Below, piece by piece: positions 7,569 through 14,814 of a stretch of DNA of 20,378 bases. Within the stretch, counting starts at the first letter, position 1, and every line of letters starts with the position of its first letter. Under the pieces are notes generated by a model that worked only from the letters and a program-made list of their open reading frames with translations, was not told the origin of the DNA and made no database searches. The DNA is taken from assembly GCA_038234975.1 (NCBI GenBank), contig JBBSUK010000055.1:1-20378 (forward strand). Reading direction: 5' to 3'. This DNA comes from Schlegelella_A sp038234975 (GTDB lineage: Bacteria; Pseudomonadota; Gammaproteobacteria; Burkholderiales; Burkholderiaceae_C). A program made the position numbers and the translations under genes.

Positions 7569-8074
7569 GACGGTCGCCGACCGGGGAGCGATACGACCTG
7601 AGCGGATGGTGGCCGCTCGCAGCGCTTCGCCGGCGGTCCACAGCGAAGCGGCGAGCAGCACCAGGTCCTTGATCAGGAACTGACCGACCTTGCCGGAGAG
7701 ATACGGGAATCCGTACCCTTCCTGCCAGACGCCGGGTGCTGAAGAGAAAGCTCAGCGTGATGAGGAAGGCGATCGCGCTGCCGATGCTGCCGATCGCGGA
7801 CGCGCGCGGTGACCAGGTCCGCAGAAGGATCACGCCGATGGCGATCTCGATGCAGCCGATCGCGTCAGAGACGCCCTGCTTCCCGAGCGCAGCGAATGCC
7901 CACGACAACCATGGGCTGTTCATCACCAGCGGCGCGATGCCATCGGCTTCGTACGCGGTGAACTTGAGCAAGCCGAACCATAGAAAGATGAGCGAGCCCG
8001 TAGCGCAGGAGCAGGGCGCCGAAGCGACCGAGACTCGCCGCGGATCCGCCCGACATGTTGTCGTCGTTCATCAT
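7542..8074 (-). pseudogene. DUF417 / RclC (YkgB)-like inner-membrane protein, two frameshifts
   Basis: Read in three successive frames this is a complete DUF417 protein: MNDDNMSGGS...LLLRYGLA, then IFLWFGLLKFTAYEADGI...PWLSWAFAALGKQGVSD...RTWSPRASAIGS...FLITLSFLFST, then GVWQEGYGFPYLSGKVGQFL and IKDLVLLAASLWTAGEAL to the stop at 7542. The breaks fall near 7990-7993 and 7731-7738; each looks like two missing bases relative to family members. A strong ribosome-binding site (GAGGAGAA) lies before the ATG at 8072-8074. The family includes RclC, induced by reactive chlorine in E. coli; members are four-helix membrane proteins of unclear chemistry. It follows the cytochrome gene by 34 bases and may share its transcript. 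Conservation after both breaks suggests either very recent decay or sequence errors. Confidence 0.85.
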
Positions 8075-8108
8075 GTCGTTCTCCTCGCGCTCGTCGGGCG
8101 CTGTCGGC

Positions 8109-9728
8109 TCAGGGCTTGGCGGTAAGACTCTTCAGGAACTCGACCATGTCGGCGCGTTTGGCGGCGTCGGAGAAGTAGAACGGGTGCGGCGAGTTCGCGC
8201 CGCGCGCCGGGTCGAGCAGGGCGTCGAGCGTCGGCACCGAGTTGTCGTGCAGGAAATTGGGCTTGCGCGGCAGGTCGAGCAGCAGCGGCATCACCGAGCC
8301 GCGGATCCCGCCGCGCTGGCTGGCGTTGACGACGGCCGCCTTGTCGTCGTAGATGCTGGTCGGCGTGTCGAGGATGGGGTTGAGCGGCGGGTCGCGCATC
8401 GCCAGCAGCGTGACCGGGTTGTCGCCCGGGAAGATCGTCTTCATCGGCACGGTGAAGGCCGGCACGGGCTTGCTCTGGTCGACGTTGTGGCAGCTCGTGC
8501 AGTTGTTGCGGAACGAGTCGCGGCCACGTTGCGCCGCGGCCGAATCGAAGGCGACCGCTGGCGGCGCCTGCAGGCTGTTGAGGTAGCCGTTCATGTCGAT
8601 CAGCTTCTGGTTGTCGACGCGGATGCCGAGCGGTGCGTCCTCGGTGCCGGCGGCGGGGCTCGCCGCCGCCCGCACATACGGGTAGCCGGTGACGCCGGTC
8701 GCGGCGAGCACCTGCACGTAGCCGTCGGCGATCTCGTTGCCGGCGGCGGTGCCGCCGAACTTGCGCAGGAAGGCGCGGCCGCCGGGGGTCGTGACGGTGG
8801 TCGGGTCGAGCAAGGCGGTGTAGACGAGGTTGCCGAAGTTGTCGAGGCGCGCGATGCCGCCCTCGGTGCCCCACGGCGCGGCCAGGTCGGTGCGGAAGAG
8901 GGCCGAGTTGTGCTGCGGGTCACCGTTGCCGTCGACGGTGTCGTCGAAGGAGCCGCGCGGGTAGTAGGCCTTGTTGCGCAGGTAGGCGTCGACGTCGGCT
9001 TCGGTCGAGGTCGGTGTCAGACCCGTGGGCGCGCGGCCGAGCGTCTTGCCGCCGTTGGCAACGAGCGCGAGCTGCAGCACCGGGTAGTAGGCGCGGGTGT
9101 TGAGGCCGGTCGCGATCAGCGAGCCGAAGTCGAGGTTGTGGTTGGCGCGGCCGTCGAGGCGCTTGCCGATTGAGCCGCCGCCGGCCATCGAGAAAACGGA
9201 ACCGTCCGTGATCGTGTGACAGAGCGCGCAGGTCGCGCCGGTCTTGTCGCCGTTGGCGATGTCGATGACGCCATCGGCGTTGCTGTCCTTCGGCACCAGG
9301 CCGATGATTGCGTTGGCGTTGACCAGGGCGACCGTTGTCGCGGGGTTGTTGAGCAGCGGCGCGCGGGCAGGGGAGAGATCGGTCGCCACTTCGGCTGCGA
9401 TCGCGGCGCGGGTCGCCGGGTCGAGGGCGTCGCTGTCGACCATCAGGCCGAGTTGCAGGGCCTGGATCGGCGTCACGCGGGCGGCGACAAGCCCCTGCTG
9501 GAGGCGCAGCGCGTCGGTCCAGAAGGCCTCGTTGCCGAACGTCTCGAAGCGAAAGACCTGCTGGCCGTTGGCGTTGTTGCCGGTGGCGTGAACGACCGGT
9601 GCCTCGCTCGACTTCGGCCCGTCGGAGCCGTCGGAGCCATCGTCGTGGCCACCGCAGCCGGCGACGATCGCAGCGACCGCGAGGCTGAGGGCGCTGCCGA
9701 TGGTGAATCGCTTCGGATCGATCTTCAT
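8109..9728 (-). CDS. Di-heme c-type cytochrome lipoprotein (MauG/cytochrome c peroxidase-like C-terminus)
   Basis: A 539-residue exported protein. A basic N-terminus and hydrophobic helix lead to the lipobox IVAGC (Cys25), followed by a Gly/Asp/Ser linker, so it is probably an envelope-anchored lipoprotein. Two c-type heme motifs are visible: CALCH at 167-171 and CTSCH at 410-414. The C-terminal part, RKPNFLHDNSVPTLDALLDP, resembles the region after the second heme in MauG/di-heme peroxidases (there HDGS), but the spacing between hemes is long and I cannot assign a peroxidase function. It would carry electrons or act as an oxidase/peroxidase in the periplasm. The in-frame start at 9806 is rejected because the lipoprotein signal begins at the ATG at 9726-9728. 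An AraC regulator is transcribed divergently from a 182-base spacer. Confidence 0.85.
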   Translation of the reverse strand: MKIDPKRFTIGSALSLAVAAIVAGCGGHDDGSDGSDGPKSSEAPVVHATGNNANGQQVFRFETFGNEAFWTDALRLQQGLVAARVTPIQALQLGLMVDSDALDPATRAAIAAEVATDLSPARAPLLNNPATTVALVNANAIIGLVPKDSNADGVIDIANGDKTGATCALCHTITDGSVFSMAGGGSIGKRLDGRANHNLDFGSLIATGLNTRAYYPVLQLALVANGGKTLGRAPTGLTPTSTEADVDAYLRNKAYYPRGSFDDTVDGNGDPQHNSALFRTDLAAPWGTEGGIARLDNFGNLVYTALLDPTTVTTPGGRAFLRKFGGTAAGNEIADGYVQVLAATGVTGYPYVRAAASPAAGTEDAPLGIRVDNQKLIDMNGYLNSLQAPPAVAFDSAAAQRGRDSFRNNCTSCHNVDQSKPVPAFTVPMKTIFPGDNPVTLLAMRDPPLNPILDTPTSIYDDKAAVVNASQRGGIRGSVMPLLLDLPRKPNFLHDNSVPTLDALLDPARGANSPHPFYFSDAAKRADMVEFLKSLTAKP

Positions 9729-9910
9729 GGCGAGCCCCGTGGATGTGCCGAACGTCGACGCTCGCACGCTACGTCTCGACGACCATCGGCCCTTGTCGGA
9801 CAACACCTACCTGGTTCGACTAATCGCAAGAAAGCGTGGTTTCTCGAAGGCACGCCGCTTGCCGCGCCACCGATGCGAAAGGAAGCCTCAGTTCGCAACG
9901 ACCATCGTCC
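9729..9910. other. Divergent intergenic region between cytochrome and AraC genes
   Basis: This 182-base spacer separates the cytochrome gene (-) from the AraC gene (+) and must hold the promoters of both unless AraC starts further upstream (a GTG at 9836 is in frame). A 9-base direct repeat CGACCATCG occurs at 9780-9788 and 9899-9907. It is the only repeat I noticed and could be chance. No convincing -35/-10 pair can be chosen by eye. Confidence 0.4.
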
Positions 9911-10825
9911 ATGGCTCCGAATCCGACGAACGACCCGGGCACGGCCGCCGTGTCGCCGAGCGCATGGCCATGGGCGCGGCAGTCCCCGCCGTACGTCTCC
10001 AGCGAGGCCACCGGCTGGGCCGGTGCCGTGCTCCGGTGCTGGTCGGGCACGTCTGCGGAGATGGAACAGCCGCCGCTCGACCACCACTACGTCGTCATGC
10101 ATCAGGGTGGGGCCAAGCGCGTCACCCGTCGCCGCGACGGGCCGACGGTTTCGGCAACGGTCGACGAAGGTTCGCTCACGCTCGTGCCGGCGGGAACGGC
10201 CTACCGCTGGCAGACGCAGGGCCCGATCGCCTTCACGCACCTCTACCTGAAGCCCGAACGGCTCGCGTCGTTCGCCACACGCGAGCTCGACGCCGACGCA
10301 TCGGCGGCGCAGGTGGTCGATCGGATCGGCTGCCGCGACAGCGTCCTCGAACCGCTGCTCGCGCGCATGGTCGCCGAGGTGCGAGCCGGGCCGAGTGCGT
10401 CGACGCTGCTGCTCGATTCGTTGCTCGAGTCCTTCCTCGCGCGCCTCGCGCACCGCCACCTCGCCGGCACGCCGGCGCGTTCATGCGCCGTGCTGGCGCT
10501 GGCGCCGCATCGCCTTCGGCGCGTGCTCGAGTTCGTCGAGGCGCGTCTCGGCGACGACATCGTCCTCGCCGACCTGGCGGCCGCGGCCGGCTCCAGCCAG
10601 TCGCACTTCGGGCGTGCCTTTCGCCTCGCCACCGGCGTGTCGCCGTATCGCTACGTGCTCGACCGTCGCGTCGAATACGCGAAGGTGCTTCTGTTGACGG
10701 GCGCTCACACGCTGCAAGGCGTCAGTGCCGCGTGCGGCTTCCTGCGCCAGCAGCAGTTCGCCGTGGTCTTCAAGCAGCGCGTGGGTGTCGGCCCGAAGCG
10801 GTTCAGGATGCTGCACCGCTCGTGA
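9911..10825 (+). CDS. AraC-family transcriptional regulator
   Basis: A 304-residue protein with an N-terminal cupin-like sensor (HHYVVMHQGGAKRVTRR near 58-74, and VDEGSLTLVPAGTAYRW at 84-100) and a C-terminal double helix-turn-helix from about residue 200 (DDIVLADLAAAAGSSQSHFG, RAFRLATGVSPYRYVLDRRV, and CGFLRQQQFAVVFKQRVGVG). This is the standard AraC/XylS layout. The ATG at 9911 is chosen because the upstream in-frame sequence from 9836 is Arg/Ser-rich and does not look like the family; neither start has a good ribosome-binding site. Being divergent from the cytochrome/DUF417 pair, it may activate those genes in response to an unknown small ligand. The family is certain; target and ligand are not. 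Confidence 0.87.
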   Translation: MAPNPTNDPGTAAVSPSAWPWARQSPPYVSSEATGWAGAVLRCWSGTSAEMEQPPLDHHYVVMHQGGAKRVTRRRDGPTVSATVDEGSLTLVPAGTAYRWQTQGPIAFTHLYLKPERLASFATRELDADASAAQVVDRIGCRDSVLEPLLARMVAEVRAGPSASTLLLDSLLESFLARLAHRHLAGTPARSCAVLALAPHRLRRVLEFVEARLGDDIVLADLAAAAGSSQSHFGRAFRLATGVSPYRYVLDRRVEYAKVLLLTGAHTLQGVSAACGFLRQQQFAVVFKQRVGVGPKRFRMLHRS

Positions 10826-10880
10826 AGCGGCCGCTGGCTATCCTTGCCGCTGTGCGCCGCGCCGCGGCCGGGAGTTCGTG

Positions 10881-12734
10881 ATGCGCCAGTGGATCCGATT
10901 CGTCGTCGTCGCTGTCACCTTGGGGTCTGCGATCGGTGTCGCGTGGGCCCAGACGGGCGCAGCGCCTGCCAGGCCCAGGATCGAGCGTGCCGCCGACCTG
11001 CCGCGCTACACGATCCCGGTCGACGGGGCGCTCGAGGAGACGGTGCGAGATCCGGCGAAGTTCGCCCCCTTCGCGAAGACCTACCGGAGCAAGACAGAGT
11101 CGACGCTGGCGAGCTACGACATCGCCGACAAGGCGACGCTGCGCGGGATGCTCGGGTCGCTGGCTCAGCTCGACCTCCTCGAAGGCAGGCTCGACGCCGC
11201 CACCGCCGGCCTCGCCAGAGTCCGCGCGCTGCAGGACAAGCCCGCCGACAAGCTCCTGTCGGGGGTCGTCAGCGACGCCGTCATTGCCGCCGACAAGTCG
11301 GGCGCGCAGACGGGATCGGACGCGTGGCGCGCCGCTGTCGGCGAACGGTTCAGCGCGGCTCTGGAGCGGATGCCGTACGCCGTCGTCCAGAACGAGGTGC
11401 GCGAGATGAAGGCCGGCAACGAGCTGGCGAGCGAGGCGCTGGCGCTCGGCTACATCCGCGAGGTGCTGCAGCCGACCGTGGCGCGCACCGGCGCCTTGTC
11501 GTCGGAGTTCGCACCGGCGATCGTCGGCGCGCGCTACCGGCTGGTCGTGTCGCTGCCGCTGAAGGCCGAGATGGTCGCCGCGACGTCGGCGTGGCTGGGC
11601 CGTCACACCGTCGCCAAGCAGGACATCTGGGCCGCACGCGACGTTGCCCTGCCTGCCGGCAAGCCGTATGCGGAAGTTCCCATCGCGGTTTGGGACAGCG
11701 GCGTGGACACCGACCTGTTCCGCAGCCGACTCGTGACCAACGCCGGCAAGCCGGCCGTGATCGCCTTCGACAAGTACTCGCGGCCGTCGACCGGCTCGCT
11801 CTATCCGCTGACCGCGGCAGAGAAGGGGCGGCTGCCGGTGATGCAGGCGCGGGCCAAGGGCTTCGCCGACTTGCAGGCCAATGTCGACAGCCCGCAGGCG
11901 AGCGAGGTGAAGCGCTACCTCTCGGCGCTGAAGCCCGCCGAGTACAAGCCGGCGATCGAGGAGCTGCGGCTGATGGGCAACTACCTGCACGGCACGCACG
12001 TCGCCGGCATCGCGATGGCCGGCAATCCCTACGCGCGGCTCGCCACGGCGCGCATCGAGTTCGGGCACACGCTGATGCCCGACCCGTGCCCGTCGGACGA
12101 GCAATCGGCGCGCGACGCCGCTTCGAGCCAGGCGTACGTCGACTTCATGAAGGCCAACGGCGTTCGCGTCGTCAACATGAGCTGGGGCGGTGATGTCGGC
12201 GATGTCGAGAAGGACCTCGAGCTGTGCGGTATCGGCAAGACGCCCGAGGAGCGCAAGGCGCTCGCCCGGCGCTGGTTCGACATCGGCCGCGACGCGTTGA
12301 AGAAGGCCTTCGCCAGCGCGCCGAACATCCTCTTCGTCGCCGCCGGCGGCAACGAGAACAGCGACGCGACGTTTTCCGAGTCGATCCCGGCCGACATCGC
12401 ACTGCCCAACGTCGTCGCCGTCGGCGCGGTCGACCTCGCCGGCGACGAGGCGTCGTTCACGAGCTACGGGCCGACCGTCAAGCTGCACGCCAACGGCTAC
12501 CAGGTCGAGAGCACGATCCCGGGCGGCGAGCGCATCGCCGAGTCGGGAACATCGATGGCGGCGCCGCAGGTGACCAACCTCGCCGCCAAGATCCTCGCCG
12601 TCGACCCGTTGCTGACGCCACCCGAGGTCGTCAAGATCATGGTCGACACCGCCGACCGCAGCGCCGACGGCCGCCGCGTGCTGATCGACCCGAAGAAGGC
12701 GGTCGCCGTGGCGCAGGCCAAGCGCGGCCCGTGA
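10881..12734 (+). CDS. Secreted S8-family (subtilisin-like) serine peptidase
   Basis: A 617-residue subtilase with a Sec signal peptide (MRQWIRFVVVAVTLGSAIGV, then AWAQ). The full triad is visible: Asp272 in VWDSGVD, His370 in HGTHVAG and Ser558 in GTSMAAP, with the oxyanion Asn491 in AAGGNEN. Residues about 25-260 form a helical N-terminal region unlike the common I9 propeptide; I do not recognise it. About 100 residues separate the catalytic Asp and His, more than in subtilisin, so there is an insert in the core. GGGAG lies before the ATG at 10881. The frame is open upstream only as a shadow of the AraC gene. The stop overlaps the GTG of the acetyltransferase. The protein should act in the periplasm or outside the cell; its substrates are unknown. 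Confidence 0.92.
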   Translation: MRQWIRFVVVAVTLGSAIGVAWAQTGAAPARPRIERAADLPRYTIPVDGALEETVRDPAKFAPFAKTYRSKTESTLASYDIADKATLRGMLGSLAQLDLLEGRLDAATAGLARVRALQDKPADKLLSGVVSDAVIAADKSGAQTGSDAWRAAVGERFSAALERMPYAVVQNEVREMKAGNELASEALALGYIREVLQPTVARTGALSSEFAPAIVGARYRLVVSLPLKAEMVAATSAWLGRHTVAKQDIWAARDVALPAGKPYAEVPIAVWDSGVDTDLFRSRLVTNAGKPAVIAFDKYSRPSTGSLYPLTAAEKGRLPVMQARAKGFADLQANVDSPQASEVKRYLSALKPAEYKPAIEELRLMGNYLHGTHVAGIAMAGNPYARLATARIEFGHTLMPDPCPSDEQSARDAASSQAYVDFMKANGVRVVNMSWGGDVGDVEKDLELCGIGKTPEERKALARRWFDIGRDALKKAFASAPNILFVAAGGNENSDATFSESIPADIALPNVVAVGAVDLAGDEASFTSYGPTVKLHANGYQVESTIPGGERIAESGTSMAAPQVTNLAAKILAVDPLLTPPEVVKIMVDTADRSADGRRVLIDPKKAVAVAQAKRGP

Positions 12735-13279
12735 GCGAGGTGCCGGACGCGCCGGACGCGCCGCGCGGCGTGGCGGTCCGCCGCGTCGACACGCTGTCCG
12801 ACGCCGACCTGCACGCGCTCGCCGACGTGCTCGTCGACTGTGTCGAAAGCGGCGCATCGGTGAGTTTCATGCTGCCGATGACGCGCGAGAAGGCGCTGGC
12901 GTTCTGGCGACGCGTCGGCGACGGCGTCGAGCGCGGCGAGCGGATGCTGTTCGTCGCCGCCGCCGACGGCCGCGTCGTCGGCACGGTGCAGCTCCTGCTC
13001 GACCTGCCGGAGAACCAGCCGCATCGAGCCGACGTGGCGAAGATGCTCGTGCTGCGCGGCGCCCGCCGGCGCGGCATTGGCGAAGCGCTGATGCAGGCCG
13101 CCGAGCAGGCGGCTCGCACGGCAGGCCGCACGGTGCTCGTGCTCGACACGGCGAGTGCCGATGCCGAGCGCCTGCATGCGCGGCTCGGATGGCAGCGTGT
13201 GGGCGAAGTCCCGGGCTACGCGCTGCTGCCCGACGGTGCGCCGTGCGCCACGACCTTCTTCTACCGCTCGCTCGCCTGA
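12731..13279 (+). CDS. GNAT-family N-acetyltransferase
   Basis: A 182-residue cytoplasmic acetyltransferase. The acetyl-CoA pyrophosphate-binding motif is visible as MLVLRGARRRGIGEALM (Arg112-Gly117 core RRRGIG), followed by LDTASADAERLHARLGWQRV, the usual motif B and C-terminal strand of GNAT proteins. The GTG at 12731 overlaps the protease stop (GTGA), giving MSEVPDAPDAPRGVAVRRVD; the preceding in-frame sequence is shadow. Translational coupling to a secreted protease is notable, but there is no direct evidence the two work together. The substrate cannot be predicted; small-molecule or antibiotic-like acceptors are both possible. Confidence 0.88.
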   Translation: MSEVPDAPDAPRGVAVRRVDTLSDADLHALADVLVDCVESGASVSFMLPMTREKALAFWRRVGDGVERGERMLFVAAADGRVVGTVQLLLDLPENQPHRADVAKMLVLRGARRRGIGEALMQAAEQAARTAGRTVLVLDTASADAERLHARLGWQRVGEVPGYALLPDGAPCATTFFYRSLA

Positions 13280-13281
13280 CG

Positions 13282-13310
13282 CGAACGCTTCGTCGCGCGG
13301 CGAACGTTCG
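13282..13310. promoter_or_regulatory. Palindrome pair upstream of NIPSNAP-ArsR genes (candidate operator)
   Basis: The gap before the NIPSNAP gene holds a perfect 10-base palindrome CGAACGTTCG at 13301-13310 and an imperfect copy CGAACGCTTCG at 13282-13292. ArsR-family repressors bind short inverted repeats, and an ArsR gene is the second gene of this unit, so autoregulation through this site is possible. The repeats are visible; the function is inference. Confidence 0.35.
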
Positions 13311-13362
13311 GCGCATTTTGGCCGGCAGACTGCGCGGACTCGCCCCGAACGAGCCATCCGTC

Positions 13363-13736
13363 ATGACCATCGCCTGCTTCATCCGCTACGAAATCGACCC
13401 GTTCCAGCGCGACCGTTTCGCCGCCTATGCCGACGCGTGGTCGCGGACCATCCCGCGCTGCGGCGGCCACCTCGTCGGCTACTTCCTGCCGCACGAGGGC
13501 AGCAACGTCGAGGCATGGGGCGTGATCGCGTTCGCATCGCTCGCCGACTACGAGGCGTATCGCGCACGTCTCAGGACCGACCCGGAAGGGTGCGCGAATT
13601 TCGCCTTCGCGCAGCGCGAGCGCTCATCGTGCGCGAGGAGCGGCGTTTCACCGAGGTGGTCGACGCCACGTTCGGTGTACCGGCCGTGGACATGGCAGCG
13701 GCAGCGGCAGCGGCAGCGGCAGCGGCAGCGGCATGA
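13363..13736 (+). pseudogene. NIPSNAP-family protein, single frameshift
   Basis: The start MTIACFIRYEIDPFQRDRFA and the run CGGHLVGYFLPHEGSN through NFAFAQRER are characteristic of short bacterial NIPSNAP proteins of about 110 residues. After 13623 the family sequence continues in another frame as IVREERRFTEVVDATFGVP. A single missing base, probably T in an expected CGC TTC ATC, explains the break. Unshifted, the original frame runs on as Arg-rich nonsense into the next gene. After correction the protein ends in Met plus 13 alanines encoded by a GGCAGC repeat, and stops at 13734-13736, overlapping the ArsR start. NIPSNAP proteins are ferredoxin-like-fold proteins often linked to aromatic or small-molecule metabolism; their chemistry is unclear. 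Could be intact if the missing base is a sequencing error. Confidence 0.82.
13694..13733 (+). repeat. Hexanucleotide microsatellite (GGCAGC)6 plus GGCA
   Basis: Forty bases of uninterrupted GGCAGC repeat lie at the very end of the NIPSNAP reading frame, immediately before the ArsR ATG at 13733. It encodes a 13-alanine tail. Six-base units can expand or contract without changing frame, but they occupy the place where the ArsR ribosome-binding site should be. Confidence 0.95.
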
Positions 13737-14476
13737 TGCGCATCGTGAGCGACACGCTTCCCGCCTCGACCGCGTCGCCCCGGCTGGCTCGAATCGCCGC
13801 GTCGATCGCCGACGCGAGTCGCTCGCGCATGCTCGGCCACCTGCTCGGCGGCGAATACGCGAGCGCCGGCGAGCTCGCCCGCGCCGCGTCGGTCACGCCG
13901 GCGACCGCGAGTGCGCATCTGGCACGACTGGTCGACGACGGCCTCGTGGCCTGCGAGCCGCGCGGCCGGCACCGCTACTTCAGGATCGCCGACGCCGACG
14001 TGGCCCACGCGCTGGAAGCGCTCGCCGTCGTCGCCGAGCGCGGCAGCCATGAGCGGGCGTGGGCCAGCCCGGTGCGTGCGCGGCTGCGCGACGCGCGATG
14101 CTGCTACGGCCATCTTGCCGGCCGGCTCGGCGTCGCGCTGCTCGAGGGCCTGTGCGAGCGCGGTGTTCTCGAGGCTGCCGGCGACGGCCGCTACGTCGTC
14201 GCCGCGGCCGGCGTCGCGGCCCTCGACGCCATCGAGCTCGACGGTGCCCAGTGGCTGCGTCGCAGCCGCGCCGCGGGCAAGCCCGTGGCCTACGCCTGCA
14301 TGGATTGGTCGGAGCGGCGCGACCACCTCGCCGGGCCGCTGGCCAGCGCGCTGCTGCAGCGCTTCGTCGACGACGGGTGGTTGCGTCGCGCCGAGGGCGA
14401 TCGCGCCGTCGCGGTCACGCCGCGAGGCCGGACCGCGCTGGCCGGCTGGCTCCCTTCCGCGACGCTCGCCGCCTGA
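13733..14476 (+). CDS. ArsR/SmtB-type winged-helix transcriptional regulator
   Basis: A 247-residue regulator with an N-terminal ArsR winged helix: ASAGELARAASVTPATASAH around residues 43-62 is the helix-turn-helix, and EPRGRHRYFRI the wing. The long C-terminal half, with CCYGHLAGRLGVALLEGL and ACMDWSERRDHLAG, matches a recognisable subgroup (RTCYDHLAGRLG...CLDWSERRxHLAG) rather than metal sensors; I see no metal-site cysteine pair like that of SmtB/ArsR. The ATG at 13733 (followed by a second ATG) overlaps the NIPSNAP stop. There is no conventional ribosome-binding site because the hexanucleotide repeat fills that position, so translation probably depends on coupling. Members of this subgroup commonly sit beside NIPSNAP or MFS genes; an MFS gene lies nearby on the other strand. 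Confidence 0.85.
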   Translation: MMRIVSDTLPASTASPRLARIAASIADASRSRMLGHLLGGEYASAGELARAASVTPATASAHLARLVDDGLVACEPRGRHRYFRIADADVAHALEALAVVAERGSHERAWASPVRARLRDARCCYGHLAGRLGVALLEGLCERGVLEAAGDGRYVVAAAGVAALDAIELDGAQWLRRSRAAGKPVAYACMDWSERRDHLAGPLASALLQRFVDDGWLRRAEGDRAVAVTPRGRTALAGWLPSATLAA

Positions 14477-14481
14477 CGACG

Positions 14482-14509
14482 ACGACGGCGAGGCGCTCAG
14501 CGCCGTCGT
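14482..14509. terminator. Bidirectional intrinsic-terminator-like hairpin
   Basis: A perfect 9-base stem, ACGACGGCG (14482-14490) with CGCCGTCGT (14501-14509), and a 10-base loop sit between the convergent ArsR (+) and DUF2164 (-) genes. A T-rich run (TTTCGTCTTGTCTT) follows on the + strand, so it should stop ArsR transcription. It overlaps the last codons of the DUF2164 gene, whose stop is in the loop. Confidence 0.6.
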
Positions 14510-14772
14510 TTCGTCTTGTCTTGGCGCTGCCAATAGCCGAACCCGCCGTCCGCGTGGACCTCGATGTCGAGTTCGGACGCGCGCATCTGCACGCGCTCCT
14601 GCGCGTCGGCGACGGCGCGGTTGTAGATCGACGGGCCGATCTCCTCGACGAAGAAGTCGAGCAGCGCGGCCGCCGCGATGTTGCCGACCCGCTCGTCGCG
14701 CTCCTCCTCGAACCAGCGCTCGATCGACGCGACGGCCTGCTGGCGGACTTCCCTGGCGAGTTCGATCGGCAT
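14497..14772 (-). CDS. DUF2164 family protein
   Basis: A 91-residue protein matching the DUF2164 family over its whole length: MPIELAREVRQQAVASIERW, then GNIAAAALLDFFVEEIGPSI, YNRAVADAQER and ELDIEVH. It is small, soluble and mostly helical, with no catalytic motif I can point to; the family has no established function. GAGGAG precedes the ATG. It is 42 bases downstream of the MFS gene on the same strand and may be co-transcribed with it. The final residues KTKRRR are encoded by the terminator-like hairpin. Confidence 0.85.
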   Translation of the reverse strand: MPIELAREVRQQAVASIERWFEEERDERVGNIAAAALLDFFVEEIGPSIYNRAVADAQERVQMRASELDIEVHADGGFGYWQRQDKTKRRR

Positions 14773-14814
14773 GCGTGCTCCTCGGTCGAAGACGGCGCGA
14801 TTCGCACGCCGCCG

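Noticed and set aside
8055..9173. Long + strand open frame across the cytochrome gene
   Set aside because: Its composition (Val/Gly/Arg/Glu repeats) is the mirror of the cytochrome coding sequence, which has two heme motifs and a lipoprotein signal.
9780..9907. Direct repeat CGACCATCG as a regulator binding site
   Set aside because: Nine bases repeated twice 119 bases apart in GC-rich DNA can be chance; there are no further copies or symmetry.
13694..13733. GGCAGC repeat as an on/off phase-variation switch
   Set aside because: The unit is six bases, so copy-number change keeps the reading frame; only length or initiation effects are possible.
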